A stretch of 64,000 nt of DNA from Fimenecus sp045593645 (GTDB taxonomy: Bacteria > Bacillota > Clostridia > Oscillospirales > Acutalibacteraceae). The stretch is from the NCBI GenBank assembly GCA_045593645.1, contig JAZNWZ010000130.1:124001-188000 (forward strand), written 5' to 3'. Both the position numbers and the translations under genes were made by a program. Below are positions 42,989 through 51,082 of the stretch, piece after piece. The notes under the pieces were generated by a model, which was given only the letters and a program-made list of their open reading frames with translations, did not search any database and had not been told where the DNA came from. Position 1 is the stretch's first letter. Every line of letters starts with the position of its first letter.

Positions 42989-43004
42989 GGGTCCCGAAGG
43001 ACCC
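42989..43004 (-). other. Intergenic UUCG hairpin
   Basis: On the minus strand GGGTCC and GGACCC pair perfectly around TTCG, with the GAGG ribosome site of the next gene immediately after the stem. It may stabilise the transcript or affect initiation. Confidence 0.6.
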
Positions 43005-43011
43005 ATAAAAC

Positions 43012-43557
43012 TTAATACAAACTGTCTACTGTTTTTGTTTCAATCTTTAGCGGAGCACCATCATTGAAGTGTTCGTACTCTTTGATGTTATACCCCTGAA
43101 TTGTTATGACGGAATTATTCGGCCACTTTTCAGTGTAATATTCATAACTTTCAACGGCAGCACGGTACGCCTTTTTACTGCGGGCAACATTTTCGTTATA
43201 CTTCTGTATTGCGACATTCATATCTTTCAAGAGTTCGTGCGACATCCAAGCTGGCGGATTTTCAAACGCAATCTGAATATTCTTATCTGTTGCAGCAACG
43301 TTTCCGCTTGAGCGTAAACCTGCAATCTGAGCCTGAAACTCTTTTTCATTTTCAACGCCGTATTTTGTATTTTCTGACATCAAACGGAGTGAGTTGAAAA
43401 GATTTTCCTGTTCGATAGAAATCGAGTCAACCTGTCTTTCAACAAGCTTCTCTCTTGACCTTGCGCCATTTTCGCAACCCTTAAAACCAAACAAACAAGC
43501 CAATCCAATAAAGATGACTGCCATAACACTGATAAGTGCTGTAAATCCTTTTGACAT
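43012..43557 (-). CDS. LemA-like membrane-anchored protein (181 aa)
   Basis: An N-terminal hydrophobic helix (residues about 8-26) is followed by a four-helix region with the LemA arrangement: ERQVDSISIEQENLFNSL, ENEKEFQAQIAGLR, and a terminal helix with KYNENVARSKKAYRAAV. LemA proteins are membrane-anchored helical bundles of uncertain role. The usual RR-x-x-L-I-P-N-L block is diverged, so the match is by layout. GGAGG precedes ATG, which overlaps the previous stop as TAATG. It is coupled to a secreted protein and followed by a membrane protein. Confidence 0.6.
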   Translation of the reverse strand: MSKGFTALISVMAVIFIGLACLFGFKGCENGARSREKLVERQVDSISIEQENLFNSLRLMSENTKYGVENEKEFQAQIAGLRSSGNVAATDKNIQIAFENPPAWMSHELLKDMNVAIQKYNENVARSKKAYRAAVESYEYYTEKWPNNSVITIQGYNIKEYEHFNDGAPLKIETKTVDSLY

Positions 43558-43820
43558 TATCTTACCTCCAATTCTGTCGGATTATCAAGTAAATTTTTAA
43601 TAACTACCCAAGTAAGTTTGTCGGCACATCCGTTGTCTTCTGCATACTTGCAAATTACAAAAAGATTTTCAAGACGGTCAGCGCCGTATTCATCTAAAAC
43701 CTTTTCGTAAAAGTTGCTGTACTTAACCTCCATATCGGACCAAGTGAACTCCGATTTGTTTGCAAAAATAGGTGCAGAAAAAATTAGTACCAAACTCAAA
43801 ATTGTAATGAGCTTTTTCAT
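43557..43820 (-). CDS. Small exported protein (87 aa)
   Basis: A typical signal peptide, MKKLITILSLVLIFSAPIFA, is followed by about 67 residues with two Cys that could form a disulphide. It is probably secreted across the inner membrane. It overlaps the genes on both sides by one to four bases. With the LemA-like and two-helix membrane proteins it forms an envelope-directed cassette. Confidence 0.65.
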   Translation of the reverse strand: MKKLITILSLVLIFSAPIFANKSEFTWSDMEVKYSNFYEKVLDEYGADRLENLFVICKYAEDNGCADKLTWVVIKNLLDNPTELEVR

Positions 43821-44107
43821 TCTTCGATTTCCTCATCCATCTTGTGGATATTGTAATCGTTGTCAGACTTCATAAAGTCTTCAACTTCATTGATTGTTTT
43901 CTGAAAGTGTGGAGAATAACAGCTTTTGAAAGAATTAAGTTTCTTTTCAGCAGCAACCCGTTCACCTGGGTGGTCGTAGTCTCCCATATAAGAACTGAAT
44001 ACATCCCAGTCCCTTTTGTTGATTGCTTCATAGATTGACTTCATTGTAGGAATGCCAACCATAAACTTTTTAGAAAGCTTTTCAATATAAACTTCTTTCT
44101 TTTTCAT
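43817..44107 (-). CDS. Hypothetical protein (96 aa)
   Basis: No family recognised. It is helical and charged with an acidic end, and has no signal peptide. Its ATGA start overlaps the previous stop and its stop overlaps the next start, so it is tightly coupled in the early operon. Confidence 0.55.
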   Translation of the reverse strand: MKKKEVYIEKLSKKFMVGIPTMKSIYEAINKRDWDVFSSYMGDYDHPGERVAAEKKLNSFKSCYSPHFQKTINEVEDFMKSDNDYNIHKMDEEIEE

Positions 44108-44334
44108 AAACCGAGCTCCTTGTTGATTTTGTCAAGCATTGCTTTTGACACTTTGCGGAGATTGTCGTAATCACCTGAAGTTGCAGCTTTAAGGTAAACA
44201 TCTTCTGCTTCCTTGTTATAATCTGCATTACCTGTTAGTTCAAAAGCTGTTTTCATAGCCTGTGAAACTCGTCCCATAATTGAATAAGCGTTGCCTGCAG
44301 GTTCAAACTCTGAAGGCATTACAAACTTTTGCAT
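44104..44334 (-). CDS. Hypothetical helical protein (76 aa)
   Basis: No family recognised. The product is helical (TPR-like feel around ALKTAFELTGNADYNKEA-type residues) and cytosolic. GGGAGG precedes ATG 44334. Confidence 0.55.
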   Translation of the reverse strand: MQKFVMPSEFEPAGNAYSIMGRVSQAMKTAFELTGNADYNKEAEDVYLKAATSGDYDNLRKVSKAMLDKINKELGL

Positions 44335-44345
44335 TCTTTTCCTCC

Positions 44346-44696
44346 CTAGTTGTGATATATTTCGCGGGCAACAACGAATGAGTTGCCTCTCCTATAGCCG
44401 TACTTGTCTTTCTTGAAAGAGATTTCAAGTTCATAATCTTTGCCAAGTTCAAGAGGACCTGATTTTGAAAGGATGCAGTCGAAAGAATTGCTACCATAAA
44501 TTGCCTTGTCACAAGACATCTTTGCAAACTTCTCAGCTTCCTTTTCTGTCTTTGCAATTACAGTTGACTTTGCTTTATATGAACCGAGCTGTGGGTTATA
44601 ACGAGTGTACTGATATTCAAACTTGTACCACTTTTTCTTTGATGCCATTTCAAGACGGTCAGCGTCTGTCCAAAGGTAAGCGGGTTTCTTTTCCAT
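44346..44696 (-). CDS. Hypothetical protein (116 aa), first gene of early operon
   Basis: No family recognised. The protein is basic, aromatic and mostly beta, with one helix rich in Lys/Glu in the middle. GAGGAG precedes the ATG, and the strong early promoter at 44728-44756 lies directly upstream. It leads the envelope cassette operon. Confidence 0.55.
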   Translation of the reverse strand: MEKKPAYLWTDADRLEMASKKKWYKFEYQYTRYNPQLGSYKAKSTVIAKTEKEAEKFAKMSCDKAIYGSNSFDCILSKSGPLELGKDYELEISFKKDKYGYRRGNSFVVAREIYHN

Positions 44697-44727
44697 AATC
44701 TACTCCTCAATTTCAAATTACAATAAT

Positions 44728-44756
44728 AATATAAAGAGGTTCAGTTGAAAGTTTAA
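44728..44756 (-). promoter_or_regulatory. Early promoter TTAAAC-N17-TATATT
   Basis: TTAAAC (44756-44751) and TATATT (44733-44728) with 17-base spacing on the minus strand. The -35 overlaps the last bases of the upstream gene. Confidence 0.75.
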
Positions 44757-45277
44757 AAATCTATTGCTAAACTTTCAAGAAACTGATAATGACTGCCACC
44801 TTTCATATGACCGTCTGAGTCGTAAAAATAAGATCCGTATTTGACATTTGTGATTTTATAGCCCAAGTATTTAAGATAGATTACTATGTACTTTCCGAGC
44901 TTTTCAATTTCGTCAGAATCATAGTGTTCTTCGTTGACTGTTTCTTTTGTGACTTCTTCGTCATAATGGTCGATAACTTCTTTACCAAAGCGTCCTTTTT
45001 TATAAACTGGGATTTGTTTACGACTTGTTATTTTTTCAACAGGAACGATTTTCGGCTTTACATATTTTGCTAAAGCGTATTGACCGTCAACTTCAGGCCT
45101 TTCATCGTTGAACACAAAAAGTGTACCGTTTGTTCGTTTTATCATAAGAGCATTGCAGGTAAGTATTCTGTCAAGATTTCTTAAAAGCTCATCATATTCT
45201 GGGTGATTGTTGAAGTAGTTTTCGATCTTGCCGCGGCAAAATTCATTCATCTGTTCTGCGGAAATAATTTCAAACAT
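44753..45277 (-). CDS. Hypothetical protein (174 aa)
   Basis: No family recognised. It is an alpha/beta protein with a helical N-terminus, a Lys-rich middle and a Tyr/Gly-rich end. AGAGG precedes ATG 45277, and an early promoter lies about 20 bases upstream. It is transcribed divergently from the tail-fibre operon. Confidence 0.55.
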   Translation of the reverse strand: MFEIISAEQMNEFCRGKIENYFNNHPEYDELLRNLDRILTCNALMIKRTNGTLFVFNDERPEVDGQYALAKYVKPKIVPVEKITSRKQIPVYKKGRFGKEVIDHYDEEVTKETVNEEHYDSDEIEKLGKYIVIYLKYLGYKITNVKYGSYFYDSDGHMKGGSHYQFLESLAIDF

Positions 45278-45296
45278 AATTACCTCTTACAAAAAT

Positions 45297-45325
45297 AATA
45301 TAAAGAAGCAATCCCAAAAGTTCAG
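45297..45325 (-). promoter_or_regulatory. Early promoter CTGAAC-N17-TATATT
   Basis: CTGAAC (45325-45320) and TATATT (45302-45297) with 17-base spacing; the -35 differs from TTAAAC at two bases. It stands back to back with the late motif at 45334. Confidence 0.65.
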
Positions 45326-45333
45326 CTTTTACT

Positions 45334-45340
45334 ACTAATT
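45334..45340 (+). promoter_or_regulatory. Late motif ACTAATT before the fibre operon
   Basis: ACTAATTTTTAATAAGAGGA precedes ATG 45359. It drives the + strand tail-fibre genes and is divergent from the early promoter at 45297-45325. Confidence 0.6.
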
Positions 45341-45358
45341 TTTAATAAGAGGATTGTG

Positions 45359-48300
45359 ATGTTATCAACAAAACAAAAAGCAAGTTTACTTTATAAGCAC
45401 CACTTAGGCGTAGGTTCAACAAGAGACAACCGCGAATTCTTTGAAGAGGCAATTAAGTCATCTTTTGTTGTAAGACCTGACCAATTGTGGACTTATTCAG
45501 ATAGAATCCCAGATGGAACAGACGCAACAGGCGGCTCAGACGCAATCGCTGAAATTATCAACTTGGGTTTGAACGGAAGAGACCCAATCTTTTATCATTA
45601 TATTTCCGAGGACCAAGATAAAGTACCTCTCGTAAAGAGATGGATTGATCTTCCTCTTACAATGATTGATAAAGGAACTGACAATGCATTTTTAATTGCA
45701 GACGAAAACGGCGAACAGATAAAAAATATCGTTCCTTTCAATTATCACGAAGAATATTACAACTATACACTCAAGACTGCAAATGGAACAAGAATCCCAT
45801 TCGGTGTTGGTGATTGGCAAGTTGACATTTACTCAGGCATCGTAACTTTCTACGGTGAATTACCTTACGGTGTTGACCACGATAACCCGCCACTTTTGAG
45901 CTTTTATCAATATGTAGGCGGAAACGGTTTCAGACAAGATACTTACGGATACGATGGCGCAATCCTCCCATTGGACTCAATTGAAATTGCCGCAGGTTCT
46001 TGTGTACTTACAAATGGTTCAGAAGGCCGTTCATTGTATCAACACATCGTTGATAAAGCAAATGAAATTCAAGACAACTTTGTTGACATCTTTGGTTGGG
46101 ATGGTTCAAACAAAAATGAAGGTATAGCTCTTTCATTTGAAAAGATTATACCTCTTACATATACTCACAACCTCGACGCTGTAAAGGGTTATGACAAGGC
46201 TGCCAACTCAGAAATCGGAACATTACTTTCTGATAAAGTTGTAAGCATTGTTGGTGTACCTTCATCAAAATATGAGATTGTGTTTGTATCTCAAAAAGCA
46301 GACCCACTTGACAAGTACACAATCAAAATTGAAAACGGTGTTGCTGTTGCTCACGGTCTTGATGGTGAAGATAAAGACCCAACAACTTTAGCAGGAAACG
46401 AGTGGGGACTTTACAAGGTTTGGATTTCTGATACAGCTTTTGTAGTATTGAAAGTTCTTGAAGAAGGCGACGAAGAGATTACGTTCTCAGTAAAAGGCGT
46501 TAAGCTTCAAGAAGACAAAACTATTACTGCTTTACTTTTGTATTGGAGTGATGAAGATAGACAATATCAGCCATTCCTTCCAAAAGAGGACTTGCTCGGT
46601 AACTTTGGTTTCCCAGTCGTAACTATTAACGGTCGTCTTCCTCCATCAGTTCAACTTGGAACTGCTGCTCTTGCAACATTCTCTGATGTTATTACTCCTG
46701 ATTATTATGGTCCTCGTTCTTTCGCTGTTGTAATTGCAAAAGAAGACGGAACAGATATTAAGTCAGCAGATTATATTGTAAAGAACAAAGAAGATTGGTA
46801 TCTTAACGACATCTTTGCTCAAATACTTACAAGATATACAGAGAACTTCAAGGGAACAGTATTCTTAAGAGCAGGTACTTATCAGGCAGCAGGTGACCTT
46901 GACTTATCAGTATTCAAAAATGTAATTCTTGCAGGTGAAAACTATCATACAGTTATCGACTTACAAGGACGCAATCTTATAATCAGTAATGATGTTGACT
47001 CAGTCTTTGAACTTGACCACCTCAAGTTTATCAACGTAGGTGAAGTTCAAGTTACAAGTAAAGGCAACATCTTTATTTCAGAAACAACATTCCCAAAGAC
47101 TACTCCTATAACAGTTTACGCATATAACGGAAGCTCAACATATCTTAACTACTTGTCAGCAGGTGACTTGACAATTGAGGGTGAAGAAGATTCTGAACTT
47201 ATCAATGTAAATGTAAACGGATGTATTCTTGCTAATGTTGCAATCAATAAAGACAAAGTTTATTTGAAAAACTCTTCTCTTAATGAATTGTCAATCTCAA
47301 CTGACAAGACAATCGTATTGAGAAGCAACGTTATCAATAAGCTTAAAAATAAATACAAAGAGACCTTCATTGAAGGCAATATGATTTTTGAGTATTCAGG
47401 AATTGCTCCTAACGCTGCAAATCAGATTCCTGTAGGAACTGCTGCAGACCACGAGATACTCAATTTCAATCACGACACATTGACAACTACAGGTCGTTTC
47501 CCAATCTTTGATAAGAACGATGCAATTCATATGAAGTACGCGGAGTTTGCTTCTCCGTTTAATTATAACGAAACATATAATATCATCGAACTTCTTTACG
47601 ACCCAGAGACAATGAAAATCGTTGATGGCAGATTGACTACTGCTTTGTCAGCAAGTCAGATTGCTATGGACGAAGAATCATTTGAGAGACACGAAAACTC
47701 AGGACTTCCTGCAGTTCATTACGGACCTGAGAATAACCTCAATGATGTGTTCCGCCACATTTACAAATGGAAGGCTGACCTTGACCCTAACGGAAAAGTT
47801 CCACTTCAGGAATTACCTGACTCTGTTGCTTATGGTGGTTTGCTCTTTGTAGGTACTTGGTCTTTTGAAAAGAATCACGGTAATTACCCAACATTCCGCG
47901 ATGCACAAATAAACCTCAGTGAAGACAAGATTGTTGATAAATTACAGCCGGGCTGGTTCTTTATTGTTGAAGAAGCTGATGACTTAACTGACAGTGACAC
48001 TGATGACGATACACCAGTTGCAACACAGGTAGCAGTTGACGGCGTTGAGTTTACGGCAGGTGACTGGGTTGTATTTGAAGGCGCAGGTGAAACAATCAGA
48101 AAAGTTGATTGGAGTAAAGCTGTAACATTCAGACATAACGGTTATGTAATTACAAATAAGAATGTTATTCGTGATGTAGGCCTTTCAGATATTTATCAAA
48201 TTCTTACTGAAGAAACTATCGATGACCCAATGCCTGATGATGAGCTTGGAGATGGATTCTTTACAGCAAGAAACGGTATCGTTGAAACAATATCAACTCC

Positions 48301-50212
48301 TATTGCTGCTCTTGCTCAAGACTTAGCTGCAGGTACTGACCTTTCAACATTTGACCTTGAATGTTCTTACAATGAAACACAAGGCGATGCAAAATGGATT
48401 AAAGTTGACCGTGCTTACTCTGACCCAACATATTCACCTTTGCCATATTATGCAAAAGTACCTCACATCACAAACCTTGATTGGTATTGGAAACGTAATA
48501 GAAACGCAGGTGCTTTGGACCTTTCAAATAATACAATCATTGAAGCGTTCAAAAAGGTTAACGACCAATTAAGAAAACTTGAGCCTAAAAAGCCTGCTCA
48601 TATCAAAGATGTTAAGGTTGACTTCGATAAAGAGTACCCACAAGTTTCATATCGTAAGTGGGTAAATGGAAACATCTCTGCACCTATAACAAAGCTTGAT
48701 ACAACAGCTCTTTCAGAATATGATTTCCAAACTGTGACAGATGAAAATGGAAACAGAACTTACAAAGAACTTATCTTCTTTGGAGATAAAGCTCACATCA
48801 CAGTAAAGATTGATAATGACATCCACGAGTTTGATATTACAACTGAGTCAGAAGCACAACAGGATGATGATGTATATATTTCAGCTCCTACTGAGTCAAT
48901 GACATTCGCTGACCACGGCGAACAATTCTGGAAAGGCTTCTATGTAACTTTGAAAAATAAACACATTGAAGACGGTCAGCATACTGTTGTTATTACACTT
49001 GATGATGTTCAGGTTGTATATGACGATGGTACAGTTGATACTTATCAGTTCAGCAATTATAATGGTGTTTCAAATACAATCGTTTACGATGTGTATAAAC
49101 CTTATTTCCCAGAGATTCTCAGATTGTTGCCTGATACACATATGACTTATCCTCAGATAACATTGGCAGAAATGTCAAAGAGAGACGCTTGTTCAGGTAT
49201 TCGTAAAATCAATCTTGCAAACTTTAGAAACTTCCCAATCTCTGAGTTTACTCTTGAGAAAGTTTACAAGGACCTTGCAGTTCCTACAGGACCTCTTGCT
49301 GAACTTGAAGTACTTCTTAATGACAGTATTCCATTCTGTGAAAAGATTGATATTACTGATTATGTAAAGCTTGAAGCAAATACAGAGTATTCTGCAGCTT
49401 ACAGAGACTTGAAAGTTGAAGACTTGATGGTTCCTGTGACATACGAAAACAAAAATGACATCTTACCTGAAACTTGTACTTTGGACTTCTATGTGACTGT
49501 TTACGATTTGTATAATGAGCCACATCGTATCAAAATCCATACATACTCAGGTATGCGTTTTGACCCAACTGAAGAAAGTGAAAGATGTACAGCAGGTGAC
49601 TTCAATGAAGATTCATTATTCAAGGATTTCCCAAAATCATTTGGTAAAGCTTGGGTATCAGAAAATCGTCTCAGTGAAGAACTTTACAAAATCGGTGAAC
49701 TTGTTGATGGTGAGCCTGTAGGCGTTTACCGTCAGCCAACTGAAATATATAACGAAACAGTCGGAAGCAACATTTGGACAGGTCAGCAAATAGGTGAAGA
49801 CTTTTATGGAACAGCTTGTTTTAAAATAGGACACATCACTGATGCAACAGGATTTACTTTCAAAGTTGAAGGCTTGCCAAGTGATATGTCAATGTACAAC
49901 TTTGATAAACTTTCAGGCACAACAAATGATGTTCTTTATCAAGTTTGTTTAGTTGACCCAGACCAAGTTGACCACTCAAACTCAAAAGTCACATCATTCT
50001 TGGATGCAAACGCTCCTTATGATGGCTTCTCAAGAGTTAACGAAAATGACTTCTTATATCCTGTAATGTATGCAGGCAACTCAACAGCAATCGAAAAGAG
50101 AATTACTTTCGGTAGAAAGAAAATCCTTTCGGGCGATGTATACGTTCGTATTGCAATTAAGAAAGACTCAGGTCTTCGCTTTACAGGAATTGAATTGATA
50201 GAGGAAATATAA
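45359..50212 (+). CDS. Large tail-fibre/adhesin protein with beta-helix segment
   Basis: A protein of 1617 residues. ATG 45359 has AGAGGA five bases upstream; the GTG just before it is too close. Near residues 150-200, DIYSGIVTFYG...LSFYQYVGGNGF matches a block in the next gene. Residues about 490-680 are repeated short strands (FKNVILAG, NLIISND, LKFINVGEVQVTSKGNIFIS) typical of a right-handed parallel beta-helix, as in pectate-lyase-like phage depolymerases and fibres. At about 808 NGKVPLQELPDSVAYGGL is a block shared with the next two large genes. It probably recognises or degrades a surface glycan. Confidence 0.7.
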   Translation: MLSTKQKASLLYKHHLGVGSTRDNREFFEEAIKSSFVVRPDQLWTYSDRIPDGTDATGGSDAIAEIINLGLNGRDPIFYHYISEDQDKVPLVKRWIDLPLTMIDKGTDNAFLIADENGEQIKNIVPFNYHEEYYNYTLKTANGTRIPFGVGDWQVDIYSGIVTFYGELPYGVDHDNPPLLSFYQYVGGNGFRQDTYGYDGAILPLDSIEIAAGSCVLTNGSEGRSLYQHIVDKANEIQDNFVDIFGWDGSNKNEGIALSFEKIIPLTYTHNLDAVKGYDKAANSEIGTLLSDKVVSIVGVPSSKYEIVFVSQKADPLDKYTIKIENGVAVAHGLDGEDKDPTTLAGNEWGLYKVWISDTAFVVLKVLEEGDEEITFSVKGVKLQEDKTITALLLYWSDEDRQYQPFLPKEDLLGNFGFPVVTINGRLPPSVQLGTAALATFSDVITPDYYGPRSFAVVIAKEDGTDIKSADYIVKNKEDWYLNDIFAQILTRYTENFKGTVFLRAGTYQAAGDLDLSVFKNVILAGENYHTVIDLQGRNLIISNDVDSVFELDHLKFINVGEVQVTSKGNIFISETTFPKTTPITVYAYNGSSTYLNYLSAGDLTIEGEEDSELINVNVNGCILANVAINKDKVYLKNSSLNELSISTDKTIVLRSNVINKLKNKYKETFIEGNMIFEYSGIAPNAANQIPVGTAADHEILNFNHDTLTTTGRFPIFDKNDAIHMKYAEFASPFNYNETYNIIELLYDPETMKIVDGRLTTALSASQIAMDEESFERHENSGLPAVHYGPENNLNDVFRHIYKWKADLDPNGKVPLQELPDSVAYGGLLFVGTWSFEKNHGNYPTFRDAQINLSEDKIVDKLQPGWFFIVEEADDLTDSDTDDDTPVATQVAVDGVEFTAGDWVVFEGAGETIRKVDWSKAVTFRHNGYVITNKNVIRDVGLSDIYQILTEETIDDPMPDDELGDGFFTARNGIVETISTPIAALAQDLAAGTDLSTFDLECSYNETQGDAKWIKVDRAYSDPTYSPLPYYAKVPHITNLDWYWKRNRNAGALDLSNNTIIEAFKKVNDQLRKLEPKKPAHIKDVKVDFDKEYPQVSYRKWVNGNISAPITKLDTTALSEYDFQTVTDENGNRTYKELIFFGDKAHITVKIDNDIHEFDITTESEAQQDDDVYISAPTESMTFADHGEQFWKGFYVTLKNKHIEDGQHTVVITLDDVQVVYDDGTVDTYQFSNYNGVSNTIVYDVYKPYFPEILRLLPDTHMTYPQITLAEMSKRDACSGIRKINLANFRNFPISEFTLEKVYKDLAVPTGPLAELEVLLNDSIPFCEKIDITDYVKLEANTEYSAAYRDLKVEDLMVPVTYENKNDILPETCTLDFYVTVYDLYNEPHRIKIHTYSGMRFDPTEESERCTAGDFNEDSLFKDFPKSFGKAWVSENRLSEELYKIGELVDGEPVGVYRQPTEIYNETVGSNIWTGQQIGEDFYGTACFKIGHITDATGFTFKVEGLPSDMSMYNFDKLSGTTNDVLYQVCLVDPDQVDHSNSKVTSFLDANAPYDGFSRVNENDFLYPVMYAGNSTAIEKRITFGRKKILSGDVYVRIAIKKDSGLRFTGIELIEEI

Positions 50213-51060
50213 TGGATAAACAGTTTACCTCAAACACTGAAGATAAGCGTCTCAATATTGAAGAGCCTGAATTGATGATGGGAAGACATATTCTTCCTCA
50301 GCAAATATGGCGTGATGGCGCTCTTATCCCAGGGTCTCCTGACGATCTTGAGTTTAGCATTCCTGAAATTGAAAATGGTTTGTTAGTTTCATATAACTAT
50401 TTCAAAGACGGACAAACAGTTCATTCATTGGTTGAAAAGATTGAACGATTGCCACTTCAAAGAGTAAGAGGTACAAAAGATACATACTTCAATAAAGAAT
50501 TGATTAACTTAATCGGAAGAGAGTTTGATAACGACCCAAACGATAAAGCAAAGTCTTGGCAGTACACAATTTATTCAGGTAACACTGCATTAGCTTATGA
50601 TGCAGGTAAGCCTATTATTGATATTGCGACAGGTGTGTTGAGATTCCGCTCTAAAGAGTTTGTTGAAAATATCCAAGACGATGAGTTCTTTATATCATTT
50701 TATAAATACATTGGACGCACAGGCTTCTTAGGTTCAGAAAACAATGGACAAGATGTTTATGGCGGTATTGATATTCCTTTCAGAGACGACATCAAACACT
50801 TTAAGGATGCTGATAACGATGACAGAACAGCAACCTTTAGACTTGAAGGTCAAGTAGGTAATACGATTTATGTATTGCTTAACGCCGCTGAAGTTTATGA
50901 TGGTACCAACCTTGCTGTAGACGAATATCAGCAAACAACATCAATAAACAAAAATTTAGGTACTGTTATGTTGCAGGAAAACTATCAAGAGATTGACTGG
51001 AATATCGGCTTACATAATGGCGGCGTTTGGTTTGATGATGGTACAGTAAGAAAGAACTAA
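50212..51060 (+). CDS. Tail-fibre-associated protein (282 aa)
   Basis: Its start overlaps the previous stop (TAATG) with GAGGAA upstream. Residues 130-176 (IDIATGVLRF...FISFYKYIGRTGF) are homologous to a block near the N-terminus of the preceding fibre, so the two share a module. It may be an accessory or adaptor fibre protein. Confidence 0.6.
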   Translation: MDKQFTSNTEDKRLNIEEPELMMGRHILPQQIWRDGALIPGSPDDLEFSIPEIENGLLVSYNYFKDGQTVHSLVEKIERLPLQRVRGTKDTYFNKELINLIGREFDNDPNDKAKSWQYTIYSGNTALAYDAGKPIIDIATGVLRFRSKEFVENIQDDEFFISFYKYIGRTGFLGSENNGQDVYGGIDIPFRDDIKHFKDADNDDRTATFRLEGQVGNTIYVLLNAAEVYDGTNLAVDEYQQTTSINKNLGTVMLQENYQEIDWNIGLHNGGVWFDDGTVRKN

Positions 51061-51062
51061 TT
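51056..51062 (+). promoter_or_regulatory. Late motif ACTAATT
   Basis: ACTAATTTTAATAAAAGAGGA overlaps the previous stop and precedes ATG 51083. Confidence 0.55.
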
Positions 51063-51082
51063 TTAATAAAAGAGGAAATTAG

